This document shows, in pieces, positions 19,901 through 29,550 of a stretch of DNA of 64,000 nt. The stretch is taken from positions 28,810-92,809 of the forward strand of contig NZ_BCTO01000009.1 of NCBI RefSeq assembly GCF_001571325.1, given 5' to 3'. The translations under genes were made by a program, and so were the position numbers. The DNA comes from Delftia tsuruhatensis NBRC 16741 (GTDB taxonomy: Bacteria > Pseudomonadota > Gammaproteobacteria > Burkholderiales > Burkholderiaceae_C). A model generated the notes under the pieces. The model did not search any database. It saw only the letters and a program-made list of their open reading frames with translations, and had not been told where the DNA came from. Position 1 is the first letter of the stretch. The number at the start of each line of letters is the position of its first letter.

Positions 19901-20857
19901 ATGGGACAGCGGTTGCCGTTCACGGTCATCGGCGGCTTCCTGGGCGCCGGCAAGACCACGCTGCTCAACCACTGGCTGCGCCATGCGGATGGCCAGCGGC
20001 TGGCCGTGCTGGTCAACGACTTCGGCGCGCTCAACATCGATGCAGGCCTGATCAAGGACCACAGCGGCGACACCATCGCGCTGACCAATGGCTGCGTGTG
20101 CTGCCAGATCGGCGATGACCTGTCCATGGCCCTGATCGGCGTGCTGCAGCAGCGCGAGCGCTTCGACGCCGTGGTGGTCGAGGCCAGCGGCGTCTCCGAC
20201 CCCTGGCGCATTGCACAGCTGGGCCTGGCCGACCCCGCACTGGCGCTGGACGGCGTCATCGTGGTCGTCGATGCCGCTGCCCTGACCGGGCAGGCGGCCG
20301 ACCCGCTGCTGGCCGACACGCTGCAGCGCCAGGTGGCCCGGGCTGATCTGGTCATCGTCAACAAGACCGATCTGGCCGAAGCCCGGACCCTGGAGCGCGT
20401 GCACGGCTGGATAGCCCGCCACGCGCCAGCCGCGCAACGCTGCGATGTGCACGAAGCCCGGGTGCCCGTGGAGCTGCTCAGTGGCGCAGCCCTGCTGCGT
20501 GGCGTGCGGGAGGTCTCATGGGGTGCCAGCACTGCGCGCCCCATGCATGGCCGGCAGTTCGAGACCTGGTCCTGCCAGCCGCCCGGGGGGCTGTGCGAGA
20601 CGGCCCTGCAGGCGTGGCTGCAGGCCATGCCGGCTGGCGTGCTGCGGCTCAAGGGCGTGGTGCAGACCGGGGCGGGCCAGTGGAGCGAGCTTCAATTTGC
20701 CGGGCGCAGCGGCCGGCTGCGCGCCGCATCAGCGCCCGCGCAGCAGCAGGTGCCCGCCATCGTGGCCATCGGCCTGGCCGGGCAGTTGCCGGTGGCGGCG
20801 CTGCAGGCGCTGGTGGCAGGCGCTGCGGGCGTCAGGGCTGCGGGCCGTCCCGCATGA
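19901..20857 (+). CDS. G3E-family GTPase (COG0523, CobW/YjiA-like)
   Basis: A 318-residue P-loop GTPase. Walker A is GGFLGAGKTTLLNHW (residues 11-25). The metal-binding CxCC motif is C65-V-C67-C68, and NKTD (154-157) is the guanine-specificity motif. A CobW_C-like C-terminal domain follows. Family members are metal chaperones or insertases. It begins one base after the amidohydrolase stop, so the two are almost certainly translated together, and an amidohydrolase is a metalloenzyme. Its last 26 bases overlap the convergent LysR gene. No zinc-uptake regulator site was seen, so a zinc-starvation role is not supported. Confidence 0.9.
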   Translation: MGQRLPFTVIGGFLGAGKTTLLNHWLRHADGQRLAVLVNDFGALNIDAGLIKDHSGDTIALTNGCVCCQIGDDLSMALIGVLQQRERFDAVVVEASGVSDPWRIAQLGLADPALALDGVIVVVDAAALTGQAADPLLADTLQRQVARADLVIVNKTDLAEARTLERVHGWIARHAPAAQRCDVHEARVPVELLSGAALLRGVREVSWGASTARPMHGRQFETWSCQPPGGLCETALQAWLQAMPAGVLRLKGVVQTGAGQWSELQFAGRSGRLRAASAPAQQQVPAIVAIGLAGQLPVAALQALVAGAAGVRAAGRPA

Positions 20858-21752
20858 AATCCTGGGCTGCCTGCTGCAGCCACTCGCGCAGGCTTTGCAG
20901 CGGCGGGTAGTTGCCGCGGCTCGTGGGCCAGGCCAGGTAGTAGCGCTCGGCGCTTTCCATCTCGGGCAGATGGGGCAGGGCACGCACCAGATCGCCCTGG
21001 GCCAGTTCCCGCTCGATCAGAAAGCGTGGCAGCAAGGCCACGCCCACGCCGGCGATGGCGGCCTGGGCGGCGGTGGCGAACTGGTCGAACAGCATGCCCT
21101 GGCCCTCGGCCATGGGCGCATGGTGCACGGACAGCCAGCGCTGCCAGGCATCGGGGCGCGAGGCCAGGTGCAGCAGCGGCGCCTGCAGCAGGTCCTGGGG
21201 CTGGGCAAAGCCATGCTGGGCCAGCAGGGCGGGGCTGCAGGCAGGCACCACGGTCTCGCTCATCAGAAAGGCCAGCTCGGCGCCCGGCCAGTGCGGCAGG
21301 CCGAAATGGATGGCGGCGTCCACGGCTTCGAGCTGGAAGTCGAACTGGGACAGCCGCGTCGTCAGGTTGATGGTGATGCCCGGGTGGGCGCTGAAGAACT
21401 GCGGCAGGCGCGGCGCCAGCCAGCGCGTGCCGAAGGTGGGCAGGATGGCCAGGTTCAGGCTGCCGCCGCGCGGGTTGGCCCGAAAGCCCAGCGTGGCCGT
21501 GGAGATGCGCATCAGCGCGCCCCGGATTTCCTGCGCATAGGCCTGGCCGGCCGGGCTCAGGCGCACGGTCTGGCGCTCGCGCACAAAGAGCTCCGCCTCC
21601 AGCCGCTCCTCCAGCGCTCGGATCTGGCGGCTGACGGCGCTTTGCGTCAGGTGCAGCTCGGCCGCAGCTGCCGTGAAGCTCTGGTGCCGGGCCGCCGCCT
21701 CGAAGGCGCACAGCAGGGACATGGGGGGCAGGAAACGGCGGGACAGCAGCAT
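20832..21752 (-). CDS. LysR-family regulator (GcvA-like), divergent from hglS
   Basis: A 306-residue LysR regulator. The N-terminal HTH includes LCAFEAAARHQSFTAAAAELHLTQSAVSRQIRALEERL, followed by the substrate-binding co-inducer domain. The start at 21752 (MLLSRRFLPPMSLL) is typical for GcvA-like members; an internal ATG at 21722 is possible. It is divergent from the HglS-type dioxygenase and aminotransferase genes, with 165 bp between them, so it most likely controls those lysine-catabolic genes. Its 3' end overlaps the G3E GTPase gene convergently. Confidence 0.87.
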   Translation of the reverse strand: MLLSRRFLPPMSLLCAFEAAARHQSFTAAAAELHLTQSAVSRQIRALEERLEAELFVRERQTVRLSPAGQAYAQEIRGALMRISTATLGFRANPRGGSLNLAILPTFGTRWLAPRLPQFFSAHPGITINLTTRLSQFDFQLEAVDAAIHFGLPHWPGAELAFLMSETVVPACSPALLAQHGFAQPQDLLQAPLLHLASRPDAWQRWLSVHHAPMAEGQGMLFDQFATAAQAAIAGVGVALLPRFLIERELAQGDLVRALPHLPEMESAERYYLAWPTSRGNYPPLQSLREWLQQAAQDFMRDGPQP

Positions 21753-21917
21753 GGCAGGGAGCGGTGGGGCAATCGTGGGAGGGGCATTCTGTTTGGGAAT
21801 GACCTATGGGCCCGATTATCGTTTGACCAGGCTCAAGGCGCAGACCTAGCATGCGGGCCAGGAATTCACCATGCCGCAGGCTGATCTGCGGCCCCACCAT
21901 CAGTCCCCACAAGCACC

Positions 21918-23333
21918 ATGTCTTCTACGTCCGCCAACGCCTTCGTGCCTTCCGACGAGATCCGCGCGCGCTTTTCCAGCGCCATGTCCGAGATGTACCG
22001 CGATGAAGTGCCCCAGTACGGCACGCTGATCGAACTCGTGGCCGACATCAACCAGCGCACGCTGCAGGCCGAGCCTGAGCTGCTGGCCCGGATGCAGCGC
22101 AGTGGCGAGCTGGCCCGCCTGGGCGTGGAGCGCCACGGCGCCATCCGCGTGGGCACGGCTGCCGAGCTGTCCATGCTGCGCCGCCTGTTCGCCATCATGG
22201 GCATGGAGCCCGTGGGCTACTACGACCTGTCGGTGGCCGGCGTGCCTGTGCACTCCACGGCCTTCCGTCCCGTCAGCGATGCCGCGCTGCTGGCCAACCC
22301 TTTCCGCGTCTTCACCTCGCTGCTGCGCCTGGACCTGATCGCCGACGAGGCGCTGCGCGCCCAGGCTGCCGCCATCCTGGCGCGCCGCAACATCTTCACC
22401 GAGCGCGCGCTGGCGCTGATCGCCCAGTCCGAGGCCAACGGCGGCCTCACCGATGCCGAGGCCGATGAATTCGTCGGCGAGGCGCTGGAGACCTTCCGCT
22501 GGCACAGCGAATCCACCGTGGACGGCGCCACCTATGACGCGCTGCACAAGGCCCACCGCCTGATCGCCGACGTGGTCTGCTTCAAGGGCCCGCACATCAA
22601 CCACCTGACGCCGCGCACCCTGGACATCGACGCGGCCCAGGCCGCCATGCCCGCACGCGGCATGGATGCCAAGGACGTGGTCGAAGGCCCGCCGCGCCGC
22701 GCCTGCCCCATCCTGCTGCGCCAGACCAGCTTCAAGGCGCTCAAGGAGACCGTGCGTTTTGCCGGCGATGCCACGGGCGCAGGCTCGCACACGGCGCGCT
22801 TCGGCGAGATCGAGCAGCGCGGCGTGGCGCTCACGCGCAAGGGCCGCGCGCTTTACGACCAGCTGCTGGCCCAGGTGCGCGACATGGGCAGCGCGGGCAG
22901 TGCCGCACCCGACTACGGCAGCCGCCTGGCCCAGGTCTTCGAGGCTTTCCCCGACACGCATGAGCAGCTGCGCCGCCAGGACCTGGCCTTCTACCGCTTC
23001 ACGCTGAGCGACGAGGGAGCCGCCCTGGCCGCAGGCGAGGCCGCCGCGGCCGCCGCCTCGGACCTGGACGCCCTGATCGCCCGTGGCTTGGCCCAGGCCG
23101 AGCCCATCGTCTACGAAGACTTCCTGCCCGTGAGCGCGGCCGGCATCTTCCAGTCCAACCTGGGCGGCGAAGAGCAAAAGCAGTACGCGGCCCATGCGGC
23201 CCAGCAGGCCTTCGAGGCCGACCTGGGTGCGCGCGTACATGACGAGATCGCGCTGTACGAGCAGGCGCAGCAGCGCTCCATCGACCAGCTGCGCAGCGCG
23301 CTGCGCACCCAGGCCGCCCAGGCTGTGGCCTGA
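21918..23333 (+). CDS. hglS: 2-oxoadipate dioxygenase/decarboxylase (DUF1338, HglS type)
   Basis: A 471-residue DUF1338 protein. Family knowledge: HglS of Pseudomonas putida converts 2-oxoadipate to D-2-hydroxyglutarate with Fe(II) and O2, a step of lysine catabolism. As I recall it, HglS uses His70, His226 and Glu294 as metal ligands and Arg74 for the substrate. Here H73 (ERHGAIR), H229 (HINHLTPR), E297 (FGEIEQ) and R77 all fall at a constant offset of three, so the active site is complete. The aminotransferase downstream could supply 2-oxoadipate. A LysR regulator is divergent. Confidence 0.87.
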   Translation: MSSTSANAFVPSDEIRARFSSAMSEMYRDEVPQYGTLIELVADINQRTLQAEPELLARMQRSGELARLGVERHGAIRVGTAAELSMLRRLFAIMGMEPVGYYDLSVAGVPVHSTAFRPVSDAALLANPFRVFTSLLRLDLIADEALRAQAAAILARRNIFTERALALIAQSEANGGLTDAEADEFVGEALETFRWHSESTVDGATYDALHKAHRLIADVVCFKGPHINHLTPRTLDIDAAQAAMPARGMDAKDVVEGPPRRACPILLRQTSFKALKETVRFAGDATGAGSHTARFGEIEQRGVALTRKGRALYDQLLAQVRDMGSAGSAAPDYGSRLAQVFEAFPDTHEQLRRQDLAFYRFTLSDEGAALAAGEAAAAAASDLDALIARGLAQAEPIVYEDFLPVSAAGIFQSNLGGEEQKQYAAHAAQQAFEADLGARVHDEIALYEQAQQRSIDQLRSALRTQAAQAVA

Positions 23334-23456
23334 CCGGCTGCCTGGATGCCGGCTTTGGCCGGCATCCACCCTGTATCCCCTTTCCCGGGGCGCATGCGCA
23401 GGCGCCAGGCCTGTGCACGCGCCCCTTTGTTTTTTGCAAAGCCGCAAGAGGCCTTC

Positions 23457-24734
23457 ATGAGCACTGCAGACCTGGGCATTCAGTCGCCCACCGCCCATCT
23501 GTTCAACCCGCTGTTCGCACATCCCGAAGGCTCGCCCATACGCGAGCTGTTTCCCTATCTGAGCCGCCCCGGCATGCTCTCGCTGGCGGGCGGCTATCCC
23601 TCGCCCAGCCTGTTCGATGCCGAAGGCCTGCAACAGGCCGCGATGGCCGCTTTGCAGCAGGACGCTGCCGCCAGCCTGCAGTACGGCGCCAGCGAAGGCC
23701 AGCTGCCGCTGCGCGAAGCCCTGGCCGCGCTGTGCGCCACGCGCGGCATTGCCTGCACGCCGGCCGACATGATCGTGACCACGGGCTCGCAACAGGCCTT
23801 CGACCTGCTGGTCAAGGTGCTGGTGGAGCCTGGCGATCCGGTGCTGGTCGAGGTGCCCGCCTACCCGGCCACGCTGCAGACGCTCAAGCTGGCCCAGGCA
23901 CAGATCGTGGCCGTGCCCACGGATGAACACGGCCTGGACACCGGTGCCCTGGCCAGCCTGCTGGCGCAGTGGCCCCATGCGCGCCGCCCCAAGCTGCTCT
24001 ACACCGTGCCCAACTTCTCCAACCCGGGCGGCACGCTGCTGCCCGCGGCGCGGCGCGAGGCCCTGGTGGCGCTGGCGCGCCAGCACGGCTTTGCCATCGT
24101 CGAGGACGATCCCTATGGCGAGCTGCGCTTTACCGGCCAGCGCGAGCCGTCGATCTACGAAACAGGCCTGGCGCAGTGCGGTGCCCAGTCCAACCCCGTG
24201 GTCTACCTGTCCAGCCTGTCCAAGACCGTGGCGCCTGCGCTGCGCATCGGCTGGATGCTGGCCGACGCCCAATTGCTGCGCCGCTGCACCATCGCCAAGC
24301 AGACGGCCGACCTGTGCACCTCGCCGCTGGCGCAGATGATCGCCGCGCAATATCTGCGCTCGGGCCGCTATGCACCCCAACTGGCCCAGGCCTGCGCCGA
24401 GTACGCGGCGCGCATGGATGCGCTGTGCTCCGGCATGCAGTCGGCCCTGGGCGAGCAGATCCGCTTCGTGCGGCCTGCGGGCGGCATGTTCGTCTGGGCG
24501 CAGCTGCTGCCGCCACAACGGCATGCGGGCGAGCCCGAGGCCCTGGCCCGGGCGCTGTTCACGGCTGCTGTGGAGCAGGGCGTGCTCTATGTGCCAGGCA
24601 GGGCCTTCTTCCCGGCCGAGGCGGCGCAGCAGGCCGGCCTGTGCATGCGCCTGTCGTATGCGGCGCCCACCGTGCCCCAGATCACCGAGGCCGTGGCGCG
24701 CCTGGGCCGGGCCTGGGGCCAGGCCGTGTCCTGA
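23457..24734 (+). CDS. PLP-dependent aminotransferase, 2-aminoadipate / LysN type
   Basis: A 425-residue fold-type I aminotransferase. Visible blocks are SLAGGYPSP, VTTGSQQAFDLL, VPNFSNPGGTL, DDPYGELRF, the PLP lysine in SSLSKTVAPALRIGWM and a C-terminal MRLSYA. This is the LysN/2-aminoadipate branch, also close to valine-pyruvate and multi-substrate enzymes. I start at the ATG at 23457, 123 bases after hglS. Paired with hglS it would turn 2-aminoadipate into 2-oxoadipate, then 2-hydroxyglutarate. The specificity is inferred from that pairing. Confidence 0.85.
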   Translation: MSTADLGIQSPTAHLFNPLFAHPEGSPIRELFPYLSRPGMLSLAGGYPSPSLFDAEGLQQAAMAALQQDAAASLQYGASEGQLPLREALAALCATRGIACTPADMIVTTGSQQAFDLLVKVLVEPGDPVLVEVPAYPATLQTLKLAQAQIVAVPTDEHGLDTGALASLLAQWPHARRPKLLYTVPNFSNPGGTLLPAARREALVALARQHGFAIVEDDPYGELRFTGQREPSIYETGLAQCGAQSNPVVYLSSLSKTVAPALRIGWMLADAQLLRRCTIAKQTADLCTSPLAQMIAAQYLRSGRYAPQLAQACAEYAARMDALCSGMQSALGEQIRFVRPAGGMFVWAQLLPPQRHAGEPEALARALFTAAVEQGVLYVPGRAFFPAEAAQQAGLCMRLSYAAPTVPQITEAVARLGRAWGQAVS

Positions 24735-24762
24735 AGACATCGGCAACAGCGTTCATGCAATG

Positions 24763-24790
24763 AAAAAGGCCGCCCGAGGGCGGCCTTTTT
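24763..24790. terminator. bidirectional terminator between the aminotransferase gene and groL
   Basis: AAAAAGGCCGCCC is followed by the complementary GGGCGGCCTTTTT with only a GA between, giving a very stable hairpin with A-run and T-run on opposite sides. It sits between convergent genes and would serve both strands. Confidence 0.9.
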
Positions 24791-24842
24791 CTTGCGGGGC
24801 AAACCGGGTATGGCGCAAGGCCTGCCCGGTTGCGGCGGGCAA

Positions 24843-26501
<1,659 letters not shown>

Positions 26502-26534
26502 TCAGTTGGAAAGTGCGGTTTCGAAGCGCGTGGA

Positions 26535-26825
26535 TTACTTTTCGACGACCGCGAACAGGTCGTCTTCCTTCATCACCAGCAGTTCGTCGCCATGGACCTT
26601 GACGGTCTGGCCGCTGTACTTGCCGAACAGAACGCGGTCGCCGACCTTCACGTTCAGGGCGATCACTTCACCCTTGTCGTTCTTCTTGCCGGGACCCACT
26701 GCCAGCACTTCGCCCTGGTCGGGCTTCTCGGCGGCGTTGTCGGGGATCACGATGCCCGAAGCCGTCTTGGTTTCGTTTTCGAGGCGCTTGACGATCACGC
26801 GATCGTGCAGGGGACGCAGGTTCAT
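26535..26825 (-). CDS. groS: co-chaperonin GroES
   Basis: A 96-residue co-chaperonin that caps the GroEL cavity. It begins [16 protein letters not shown] and contains the mobile-loop region ([11 protein letters not shown]) and the family-typical [16 protein letters not shown]. It is the first gene of the groESL operon, about 90 bases downstream of the CIRCE operator and promoter. Confidence 0.98.
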   Translation of the reverse strand: MNLRPLHDRVIVKRLENETKTASGIVIPDNAAEKPDQGEVLAVGPGKKNDKGEVIALNVKVGDRVLFGKYSGQTVKVHGDELLVMKEDDLFAVVEK

Positions 26826-26912
26826 ACCAACTCCTAAATCATCAACAAAGTTGAAACAAAGACTTGCCGGCCCGGCGGGCCGGCATTCGAAGCAATGTGG
26901 GACAGAGGATTG

Positions 26913-26939
26913 TTAGCACTCATACCCAACGAGTGCTAA
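26913..26939. promoter_or_regulatory. CIRCE element (HrcA operator) of groESL
   Basis: A perfect inverted repeat TTAGCACTC-N9-GAGTGCTAA, the exact CIRCE consensus bound by the HrcA repressor. It lies at the expected transcription start of groES, touching the -10 box. Confidence 0.96.
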
Positions 26940-26966
26940 TAATAAGGCAATTCGGCCAGGTTTCAA
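26939..26966 (-). promoter_or_regulatory. groESL promoter
   Basis: On the minus strand TTGAAA (26961-26966) and TATTAT (26939-26944) are separated by 16 bases, a good vegetative promoter. The -35 is CCTTGAAA, which also resembles a sigma-32 -35 box, but no clear sigma-32 -10 (CCCAT) follows. Repression by HrcA at the adjoining CIRCE is therefore the main visible control. Confidence 0.72.
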
Positions 26967-27820
26967 GGGGTAGGGCCGGATGTGCCGCAAGACGGCACAT
27001 CCGGCGCGGAGTGCGGAACGCCACTACCCATTAGCTTTTCCGCCACTGATCTTTAGTTTTTTCGGGGCGCGCCCGCGCTGGCCAGCGGCGAAGCGCAGCC
27101 TGCAGGAGCACACAGAACTTCCGGCGAAAGGCTGTCGCTGAATCACCATGCAGCCTTGCGGGCTGTGACCTGACGTCGCATCGAAGGCGCCCTGGCCGTG
27201 GTGCTGAGCGCACCCAAGATCAGCCAGCCGTGCAGACTGACTGTCCTTGATCAGGCGCGAACGAGACCGAAGCCTCGTCTGGTGACCTCTGTGGTTAGAG
27301 GGAGAAAAGCTCCGCCTTCGTGGCACGATGACGGCCCAGTCCTAAAGGGGAGCTTCACCAGGTCGGGTGCGGATGAGGAGCGAAGCATCTGGCGATGCCG
27401 CCAGCCCTGAAGCTTGGATGACCACCATGTGGCTGCAACTGATAGGTCACGAGGTGGCCGTGAGCAGCAGCAATCGCTGCGGAGCAGTTGGCAACTGCAG
27501 ACTTTCTAACGATGGCCTCAGGCTGATCTACGCCCTTCACTGTGCAAAGCGAGAGTGACAGGGACGACCAACACCGGCCGTTGAAGGCTTCCATTGTTGG
27601 ACGACCGCTTCACCGTTTGGAAGTGGCCAGTCGATTCTTCGGTGCGCCGTGCCTCGCCTCGAAGGCCCCATTTCGCGCTGCACCGCTGATTCCTGTCGAC
27701 TCAATGCCGTCGCTCCGACTGGTTTCAACGAAGGTGGAATCAGCCCACGATGGTGTTCGCGCCGAGCGTCCGCACTCAGGCGTTGGTGCGCAGGTTGGTG
27801 CAATGACGATGTAGGATTTG
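26967..27820. other. gene-poor stretch with no recognisable content
   Basis: About 850 bases lie between the groESL promoter and the ECF sigma promoter. Short open frames occur on both strands, but none resembles a protein family, has a plausible ribosome-binding site or shows the codon bias of the neighbours. The sequence looks more mixed in composition than flanking DNA. It could be a decayed insertion or a noncoding RNA locus. I see no tRNA, hairpin array or transposase remnant that I can name. Confidence 0.5.
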
Positions 27821-27830
27821 GATACAATGA

Positions 27831-27851
27831 AAATAAGAAGCATTCTTGTTT
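27831..27851. promoter_or_regulatory. Fur-box-like palindrome upstream of the ECF sigma gene
   Basis: AT-rich imperfect palindrome (AAATAAGAA, three centre bases, TTCTTGTTT on the other side), symmetric at about 16 of 21 positions. It follows a -10-like TACAAT at 27823-27828. Position and symmetry fit Fur control of an iron-uptake sigma/anti-sigma/receptor set. Confidence 0.5.
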
Positions 27852-27906
27852 GCCGGTGCATATTGCCCCGGTGCCGTTCCTCCTGCTTCACTCGTGCCGC
27901 TTTCCC

Positions 27907-28428
27907 ATGCCCGCCGCCGACCGCGCCCTTGTTCCCGATGTCGCCACTCTCTACTCCGACCACCACGGCTGGCTGCTGGGCTGGCTGCGCAAGCGCCTGG
28001 GCAATGCCTTTGATGCGGCCGATCTGACCCAGGACACCTATGTGCGCCTGCTGGGCCGCAGCGGCGCCGAGATCCAGGCCATTCGCGAACCGCGTGCCCT
28101 GCTGATGACCATTGCCCAGGGTCTGGCCGCCAACCTCTACCGCAAGCGCTGCGTGGAGCAGGCCTATCTGGACGCCCTGGCCCTCATGCCCGAGGCCGTG
28201 GCCCAGTCCCCCGAGCACCGCGCCATCGTGCTGCAGACCCTGGTCGAGGTGGACCGCCTGCTGGCCCTGCTTCCACTGCCCGTGCGCCAGGCCTTTTTGC
28301 TGTCGCAGATCGACGGCATGAGGCAGGCCGACATCGCGGCTGAACTGGGCCTTTCCGTGCCCACCGTGCGCCGCCATATCGCGCGGGCCGTGGTGCAAGT
28401 CTGCTTTCTGGACGACGACGGCGCATGA
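27907..28428 (+). CDS. ECF RNA polymerase sigma factor, FecI type
   Basis: A 173-residue ECF sigma factor. Region 2 has WLLGWLRKRLGNAFDAADLTQDTYVRLL. Region 4 has LPVRQAFLLSQIDGMRQADIAAELGLSVPTVRRHIARA. The start at 27907 (MPAADRALVP) is chosen by family length; no good Shine-Dalgarno precedes it. It overlaps the fecR gene by ATGA and is followed by a TonB receptor with an STN signalling domain. Together they form a complete surface-signalling set in which the loaded receptor releases the sigma factor through FecR. Confidence 0.9.
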   Translation: MPAADRALVPDVATLYSDHHGWLLGWLRKRLGNAFDAADLTQDTYVRLLGRSGAEIQAIREPRALLMTIAQGLAANLYRKRCVEQAYLDALALMPEAVAQSPEHRAIVLQTLVEVDRLLALLPLPVRQAFLLSQIDGMRQADIAAELGLSVPTVRRHIARAVVQVCFLDDDGA

Positions 28429-29426
28429 GCCTGCCCATTCCTCTTGCGGTGCGCGAGCAGGCCGCCGAATGGCTGGTGGAGCTGCAGTCCGATGATCACA
28501 GCGCCGGCACGCGCGAGATGCTGGCGCAGCGCCTGCAGCACTGGCGCGAATCCCATCCCGACCATGAGCGCGCCTGGTTGCGCATAGAGGCCATGGGCGC
28601 ACGCCTGCAGCCGCTGTCCGGTACGCCGGCCAGCGTGGCCCTGGCCCAGGCCGCGCGCACGGCACGCGGGCGCGGGCGGCGCTTGGCGGTGCGCAGCCTG
28701 GCCGTGCTGCTGTTCACGGGCGCGGGTGCCGGTGCCGTGGCATGGAGAGGTCCGGCATCCTCGGGCGACTGGCTGGCCGGCCTGGGGGCGGACCTGCGCA
28801 CGGGCACGGCCCAGCGGCGCAGCCTGCGCCTGCCGGACGGCACCCAGCTGCAGATGAATGCCGACAGCGCGGTCGACCTGGATTTCAGCCCGCAGCAGCG
28901 CCTGGTGCGCCTGCGCGGCGGCGACATCGAGGTGGCCACGGCCCAGGGCCTGAAGGATAGTGCGCCGCCCTTGCTCGTCGAAACCCGCCATGGCCGCATA
29001 CGAGCCCTGGGCACGCGCTTCGTCGTGCGCCAGCGCGGCCAGGGGCCCAGCCGGGTTGCGGTCTTTGAAGGCGCCACGGAGATCGCGCCCCGCGAACGGC
29101 CCGGCCACCTCCATCTGCTGCAAACAGGCCAGCAGGCGCAGTTCGACGCTCAGGCCACCACGCCGGCCGGGCCCGCCGATCCGGCCCTGGCAGCCTGGAC
29201 GCGCGGCATGCTGGTGGCCCAGGACATGCCGCTGGCCGAGTTCCTGGACCAGCTGTCGCGCTACCGGCCCGGCCACCTGGACTGCGATGGCGCCGTGGCG
29301 CAGCTGCCCGTCAGCGGCACCTATCCGCTGGCCGACACCGACCAGGTGCTGGCCATGCTGCTGGCCACCCTGCCGGTGCGCCTGCGCACGGCCACGCGCT
29401 ACTGGGTGGTGGTCGAGCCGGCCTGA
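28425..29426 (+). CDS. FecR-like anti-sigma regulator
   Basis: A 333-residue inner-membrane signal protein. The cytosolic N-terminal domain includes REQAAEWLVELQSDDHSAGTREML (DUF4880 type). One membrane segment lies near residues 85-105 (AVLLFTGAGAGAVAW). The periplasmic FecR domain shows LPDGTQLQMNADSAVDLDF and VRLRGGDIEV. The C-terminal part would contact the STN domain of the receptor encoded next. Translation is coupled to the sigma gene through a 4-base overlap. Confidence 0.9.
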   Translation: MSLPIPLAVREQAAEWLVELQSDDHSAGTREMLAQRLQHWRESHPDHERAWLRIEAMGARLQPLSGTPASVALAQAARTARGRGRRLAVRSLAVLLFTGAGAGAVAWRGPASSGDWLAGLGADLRTGTAQRRSLRLPDGTQLQMNADSAVDLDFSPQQRLVRLRGGDIEVATAQGLKDSAPPLLVETRHGRIRALGTRFVVRQRGQGPSRVAVFEGATEIAPRERPGHLHLLQTGQQAQFDAQATTPAGPADPALAAWTRGMLVAQDMPLAEFLDQLSRYRPGHLDCDGAVAQLPVSGTYPLADTDQVLAMLLATLPVRLRTATRYWVVVEPA

Positions 29427-29550
29427 TTTCCTGGCTCTTGTCGATCCTGGCTGATCGCTTTTCGCGTCTCGCGGGGCAATGGAGATGAAGCGCTTTTTTC
29501 TGCGCCCGCATTCCATTGCCAACCATCCAGGACCGAGGGACACGCACACC

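Noticed and set aside
17887..20652. 921-codon open frame on the minus strand
   Set aside because: It is antisense to the ATPase, amidohydrolase and GTPase genes, with translation lacking domains.
27024..27820. small open frames in the gap before the ECF sigma gene
   Set aside because: Several 60-100 codon frames on both strands overlap each other, lack ribosome-binding sites and show no recognisable sequence.
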